This document shows, in pieces, positions 59,467 through 64,000 of a stretch of DNA of 64,000 nt. The position numbers and the translations under genes are program-made. The DNA comes from Selaginella tamariscina (Eukaryota > Streptophyta > Lycopodiopsida > Selaginellales > Selaginellaceae). The stretch covers positions 899,001-963,000 of the forward strand of contig PUQB01000011.1 of assembly GCA_003024785.1 (NCBI GenBank), in the 5' to 3' direction. The notes beneath the pieces are model-generated. The model saw nothing but the letters and a program-made list of their open reading frames with translations. It was not told the origin of the DNA and made no database searches. How positions within the stretch are numbered: position 1 is the stretch's first letter; each line of letters starts with the position of its first letter.

Positions 59467-59854
59467 AAGGACGATTTGATCAAACAAGGAGATCGAGTCA
59501 TTAGTATGGAGTCGTCGTCAAATTCTAGGTAAGAATTAAAATAAAATCTGTTATACTCGGATATTTGAACTAATCATTTTTGTATTCAGATGTGGAATTG
59601 AGGTGACATTAAAGACAAGAGCAGGAGAAGAGATGGGCAGGGGGATTCTGGAATCAACTTGGCCATATTTTAAGATAAATGGGAAGCGCATTGGAGCAAC
59701 CATGGCTGCTGTCAAATTAACCTCTGTCACATCTCATGGACAAGCAAAACAATGGAAAGTAGATTCGCTAGTCAAGCACCCGAAAGCAGGCTGCGAACCC
59801 AGAGGTTGCCTTGTTGGCAATCAATGCCCCTCCCTACGGGGGCTTCCCGGATGA
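59467..59854 (+). pseudogene. N-terminal fragment of a DUF8039-like / transposase-associated gene
   Basis: Two exons are readable: 59467-59528 after an acceptor-like TTTTGCAG (KDDLIKQGDRVISMESSSNS), and from 59590 after TATTCAG (RCGIEVTLKTRAGEEMGRGI, then LESTWPYFKINGKRIGATMA, AVKLTSVTSHGQ..). The VxLKxxxGExMGRGILxSxxPxxxINGKxIGxTxxAVKxTSV pattern looks like the DUF8039-type module linked to plant CACTA-family proteins and resembles, by eye, the N-terminal modules of the DUF7869-type gene at 49.8-52.9 kb. No core follows: about 59800 the sequence turns into an unrelated GC-rich block and the frame stops at 59854. It is therefore a truncated fragment in the opposite orientation to the first gene. 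Confidence 0.5.
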
Positions 59855-59859
59855 GGCTC

Positions 59860-61560
59860 TTCCTCCCCTCTTTCCGGGCAGATACGGCCCCCCCACATCA
59901 CCCTGATGGGTGATGATGGCCCTGGGTTTCCTATCTTACCTCCATCGTGGCGCTGGTCAAGCTGAGCTTCTGGCTCATGTCCTCTTTGCTATCCGTGTTG
60001 CTTTCGCCCCCTCGAGATTCTTGCCTCCGTCATAGGCCTACCCTCTCCTGAGGTTGTCCTGGGTGAGGTTTTCACCTTCGGGGGTACTCGTCAAACACTG
60101 GTTCTGCTTGTTGGTATGGGGGCTCTTCGTGGCTGTCACTTTCACCTACGTCGAGAGGCGGAGGGCTTTCGTCGTCTTTCCATCCGTCCCACTCTGCGTC
60201 ACTGTCGAGCAAAGTCGCCCGTCCGGGTGCTGATCATACCTGCATGCTGCCATGCACGGATTGTCGTCTGAACGTGCTGCGGTTCCTTCATATCCTTCTT
60301 CATTGTCAGCGGCGTGTGACCGCCTCTGTTGCTAGTGTGCCGAGCTTACCGCTGCTTAGAGATTCGGCCATGCGGCGTTACCGTCGTTCCCTCGGGTAGG
60401 TGAGGTAGGGGCCAATTGCGGCAACCGAGGTGCCTCATCGCTATCCATCAATCTCCCTCGGCCGGCCCGTCACATTCTCCTGGTCAGCTGTTGCTTGTCA
60501 ATCTCTATTTGCTCGAATGAGTTAATCCCGACTCTTCGTTGGGCCACCACTCTACTTGCTACAGTGAACTCCATCTGTGTGTACTACCTATCCGTCCGTG
60601 GTCACCACAAATGATCGTCGGGGACTCCGCAGGCCAGATGTGGTGGCTTCTCAGGAAGCTGCAGTGGTTGCCAGGACGCTGTTGAGGGCGTCCAACTTCG
60701 GGGGTTCGGCCGGTACGCCGGGCCTTACCTTAGGAGTAATGGGGAAGTATTGGATGGCCTCTACCCAGATGCCGTGAGGGTCCGTGTACATGTAAGGGGA
60801 GTTCTACTTAGATGACTGGGTAGAGAGTTTGCAAGGCCCAGGAATCGGGCAAGCAGGGAGTGCCCGCAGGTGGGGTGAATTGAAGGAAAATGGATATATA
60901 TTGCCTGTTTGAGTGCAAACTTTCTCCGATAGGGGAGCAAGATATAAGATGCAGACTTGAATCCTAAAAGACCCCGACCCACTACCAGCCTTCCAGCTTA
61001 TATAGTGGTATCTACTGCTAGATCCTAGCTATAGGTGGTGCTTCTCCCACTGGTCTGCCGCCTGATGACAAAGTCCTGCCTATCATATTTATGCGCCTCC
61101 CCACACATGTTGTCCTTTGTACCTTGGGTAGTTGGTCCGACGATCGGATCTTCGCCCGCTTATGCCGCCGCTTGACACCGGTCGCCATCAGTCCATACCT
61201 GAAGTACCTCCCTTAATCAGGCACTTCGTCTAGCCACTCGTCCGTGCCGGTGGGCGACCTACCGACTGGCCGTGATGATGGCCACCATCAACCAATACAC
61301 TTATCAACATCCGCATAGGTTTTTCCCAATCCTGCCTCTTTTCATTACTCTGCTTCTGTTCTAGCCCCCAAGATCCTTCCTCTTTTTTCAGTCACAGCTC
61401 CCTCCTCCTTCCAAGTTCTTATCACTAATATGCATGAACTTGCCATTGATCCCGCTCCTTTTCATCTTTTTGCTTTCCAAGTAACTCCTACTCCTCTTCT
61501 ATTTTTCCTGTATTGACTTTTCCTGTTTTTTAATCTTCTTCTCCTGCTCCTTCTCCTTCT
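59860..61560. other. GC-rich block of unknown nature
   Basis: This 1.7-kb stretch is much more GC-rich than its surroundings and joins abruptly to the gene fragment on its left. All six frames are broken and show no motif I can name. A TATATAGTGGTATC word near 61014 and the position just before a Ty3/gypsy reverse transcriptase make it a candidate for the leading part of that element or for a different decayed repeat. It does not look like rRNA. Confidence 0.4.
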
Positions 61561-64000
61561 CCTACTTCTTCCCTGCCATTCAAGTATTACTCCTTTCATG
61601 ACATTTTTGACAAGTATAAGGCTGCAGTTCTTCCTGTTCACAAGTCCTATGATTGTCCTATCGATCTGCAGAAGGGAAGACTCCACCGTTCAGACCAATT
61701 TATGCATTGTCACCTACAGAATTTGGAGGTTCTTCGCCAGTACGTCGAGGACAACTTGGCATCCAGCTTTCATTCGTCACTTAAAGTCTCTTACAGGAGC
61801 ACCTATCTTCTTTGTTAAGAAGAAAGATGGATTTTGCGCTTGGTTATGGACTACAGGGGTTTAAATCAAGTCACCATTCAAAATCGGTACCCATTGTCGT
61901 TGATCCCAGAACTTCCTCAATCGGCTACGAGGAGCAAAGGTGTTCACAAAGATTGACTTACGAGGGGCCTACAATCTTGTACGAATTCTTTTGTACAAGG
62001 TATGGACATTTCGAGTACACAGTGATGCCTTTCAGACTTACCAATTCCCTAGTCGTGTTCTAACACATGGTAAAACAACATCTTTTGTGACTTCTTGAAC
62101 CAGTTTGTGGTGATCTACCTCGATGACATTTTGATTTTCTCCAAGGACCAGACGGACATAACAAGCATGTACGACTAGTTTTACAAAGGCTTCGCGAGCA
62201 TGGCCTGTATGCAAAGTTGGAGAAGTTTTTTTCGACAGGGATACTGTGGAGTTCTTGGGCTACATCGTCTCTCCTGTTGGCATTTCCATGGACATGCACA
62301 AGGTGAAGACTATCGTGGAGTGGGAGAGGCCCAAGTCTATATGAGACGTACAATGTTTCCTTGGCTTTGCAAACTTCTATATGCATTTCATACATGACTT
62401 CTCCAAGCGCGTACTTCCACTCACGGAACTCACCAAGTGCATAGGAGATATCTCTTGGTCCAACAAGGCGAAACATGCATTTAAGGCACTCAAATATGCC
62501 TTCACGACAGGTCCAATTTTAGCACATCTTGATTCTTCTCGTCCCTTCTTCGTTGAAGCAGATGCCTCGGATTTTGTGGTAGGTTCTATTCTATCACAAG
62601 TTAGAGAAGACAAGTTACTCTATCTTGTAGCCTTTCACTTTCATAAGTTCCTTTCGGTGGAGATCAATTACAAGATTCATGACAAGGAACTCAAGGCCAT
62701 TGTGGATTCGTTGAGGAGTGGCGGCATTTCCTAGAAGGTGCTACGCATCTTGTACAAGTTCTTATGAATCACAAGTACTTGGAATTTTTTCAAACGGCTC
62801 GAGTTCTCAGTCGGAGATAGGCTAGGTGGGCAAAATTCTTATCACATTTTGATTTTGTCATCGTCTACAGGCCCGATTTTCGGAATGGCAAAGCGGACGC
62901 ATTGTCTAGGCGCTCCTACCTTGCACTGACCCCAGGCAATCCTGCATATGACTGTCAAAAGCAAGTGTTGTTAGGTCCTGATCGATTTCGACTTGTGGCA
63001 CTACATGTTCATCAGGCTCCAGCAAATTCAACACTTTTACAGGACATCCGTTCGCAATTGGCTACAGATGACTTGGCAAAGAATGTGTTCTCACACATTA
63101 GTCCTGACATTGCAAGCTCCTCTTCCTCCAGTTCCCATTCAAACTATAAGTTATTCGCCATAAAGGACGGACTCCTGTATCGGGAAGGTCTCTTGTACGT
63201 TCCTGTTGGTGTTTGCAGGACTCGTGTGGTACAGGATTGTCATGATACCCCTGCTATAGGACATTTTGGTGTGGCCAAGACAGTTAAGTTGGTGACTCGC
63301 AACTATTGGTGGCCTGGGTTGTGAGGTTCTGTGGAAAGGTTTATACGGAGTTGTGACACCTACAACAGGTCGAAAATGCCTCATCACGCACCCTCTGGTC
63401 TTCTTTATCCTTTTCTTGTTCCTTCTCCTCCTTGGAGATCCATTTCTATAGATTTCCTCATAGATCTTCCCCTTCTCGTGGATTCGATGCAGTTCTTGTG
63501 GTGGTTGACCGTTTCACCAAATAGGCTCGTTTCCTACTATGCAGCAAGATGGTTACAAGCCAGACAACTGTTGAATTGATGATCCGTGAAATGTTATGAC
63601 ATCATGGTCTTTTTGAAAACATTATTTCTGATCGAGGCCCACAATTCATGTCCAAATTTTGGCGAGAGCTTCTCTGAAGTCTACAAGTCAAAATGGATCT
63701 TTCTTCCGGATATCATCCACAAACTAATGGGCAGTCCAAATGCACGATTCAGACCTTGGAGCAATATCTTCGCTGCTTCATCAGTTACCAACAGGACAAC
63801 TAGTTGGACCTTCTTCCAATGGCGGAGTTTGCTTACAACAACTCCGTTCATGCATCTACAGGCCAAACACCTTTCTTTGTTTTCACAGGCTACCATCCAC
63901 GTTTTGACTTTGCTACTCCTGCTTTTCCTTCTTTTGCTCCTGTAGTTTCCAGCATCTTCGTTAGGTATAGGATGACCTCCGAGTTTATCTTTAGCAGGCA
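61560..64000 (+). mobile_element. Second Ty3/gypsy-type LTR retroelement fossil, runs off the window
   Basis: Plus-strand pieces in Ty3/gypsy order: reverse transcriptase (about 61590-62400, with the usual peptide upstream of the palm and the YLDDILIFS-like region near 62115), RNase H (about 62400-62920) and integrase (about 62950 to the end, including the HHCC-like zinc region near 63230-63370). No gag or protease was recognised to its left within the window and no terminal repeat was found. It is broken, with around ten or more breaks, and looks old. It is related to, but clearly diverged from, the fossil at 44.1-49.3 kb. Confidence 0.87.

Noticed and set aside
59860-61300. Ribosomal RNA fragment in the GC-rich block
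   Set aside because: I see none of the strongly conserved rRNA words on either strand.

Overview
The window is nuclear DNA of a vascular plant, most likely a lycophyte of the Selaginella type. Introns are very short (mostly 50-60 bp) and genes are dense. Pentatricopeptide (PPR) proteins of the PLS/DYW class are present, and so are plant-only families (SPIKE1, BGAL with a C-terminal lectin domain, germin-like, EXORDIUM-like, thaumatin-like). Telomere-type CCCTAAA repeats occur as well. The species assignment is an inference; no search was run.

Layout. 1-14.5 kb is gene-rich: a coiled-coil protein (partial), a small basic protein, mitochondrial ribosomal protein bL35m, a thaumatin-like protein, a germin-like pseudogene, a PLS-type PPR protein, APC6/CDC16 and U11-48K head to head, a pectate lyase, an EXORDIUM-like pseudogene and DPM2. 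14.5-20.7 kb is AT-rich and gene-free, with a 789-bp element bounded by 16-bp terminal inverted repeats. 20.7-41.3 kb is gene-rich again: a RECQ1-type helicase and a DYW PPR protein head to head (33 bp between starts), VPS36, an NF-YC10/DPB3-1-type histone-fold protein, a GDSL esterase, the 7-kb SPIKE1 gene and a GH35 beta-galactosidase. 41.3-64 kb is repeat territory: minisatellites, two broken Ty3/gypsy fossils, a transposase-like gene (DUF7869 type), two arrays of the palindrome GGCGGGATTAATCCCGCC, a fragment of a second gene with a similar N-terminal domain, tandem AT/GT-rich repeats and interstitial telomere repeats.

The host genes are ordinary single-copy functions (ESCRT-II, APC/C, minor spliceosome, dolichol-phosphate-mannose synthesis, ROP-GEF signalling, wall carbohydrate turnover, organelle RNA editing) and form no operon or pathway. 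Two small-scale patterns recur: AAACCCTA 'telo-box' motifs next to start codons, and single-base slips, many in short homopolymer runs, that break frame in otherwise conserved genes. The slips look more like consensus errors than decay.

The best candidate for something undescribed is 49.7-59.8 kb. A DDE-like DUF7869 gene lies on the minus strand and a fragment with a similar N-terminal domain lies on the plus strand. They are arranged head to head, and each is preceded at its 5' side by a dense array of the same 18-bp palindrome (about 17 and 30 units), itself folded into higher-order inverted repeats. This suggests a DNA-transposon family whose 5' ends carry palindromic binding-site arrays.
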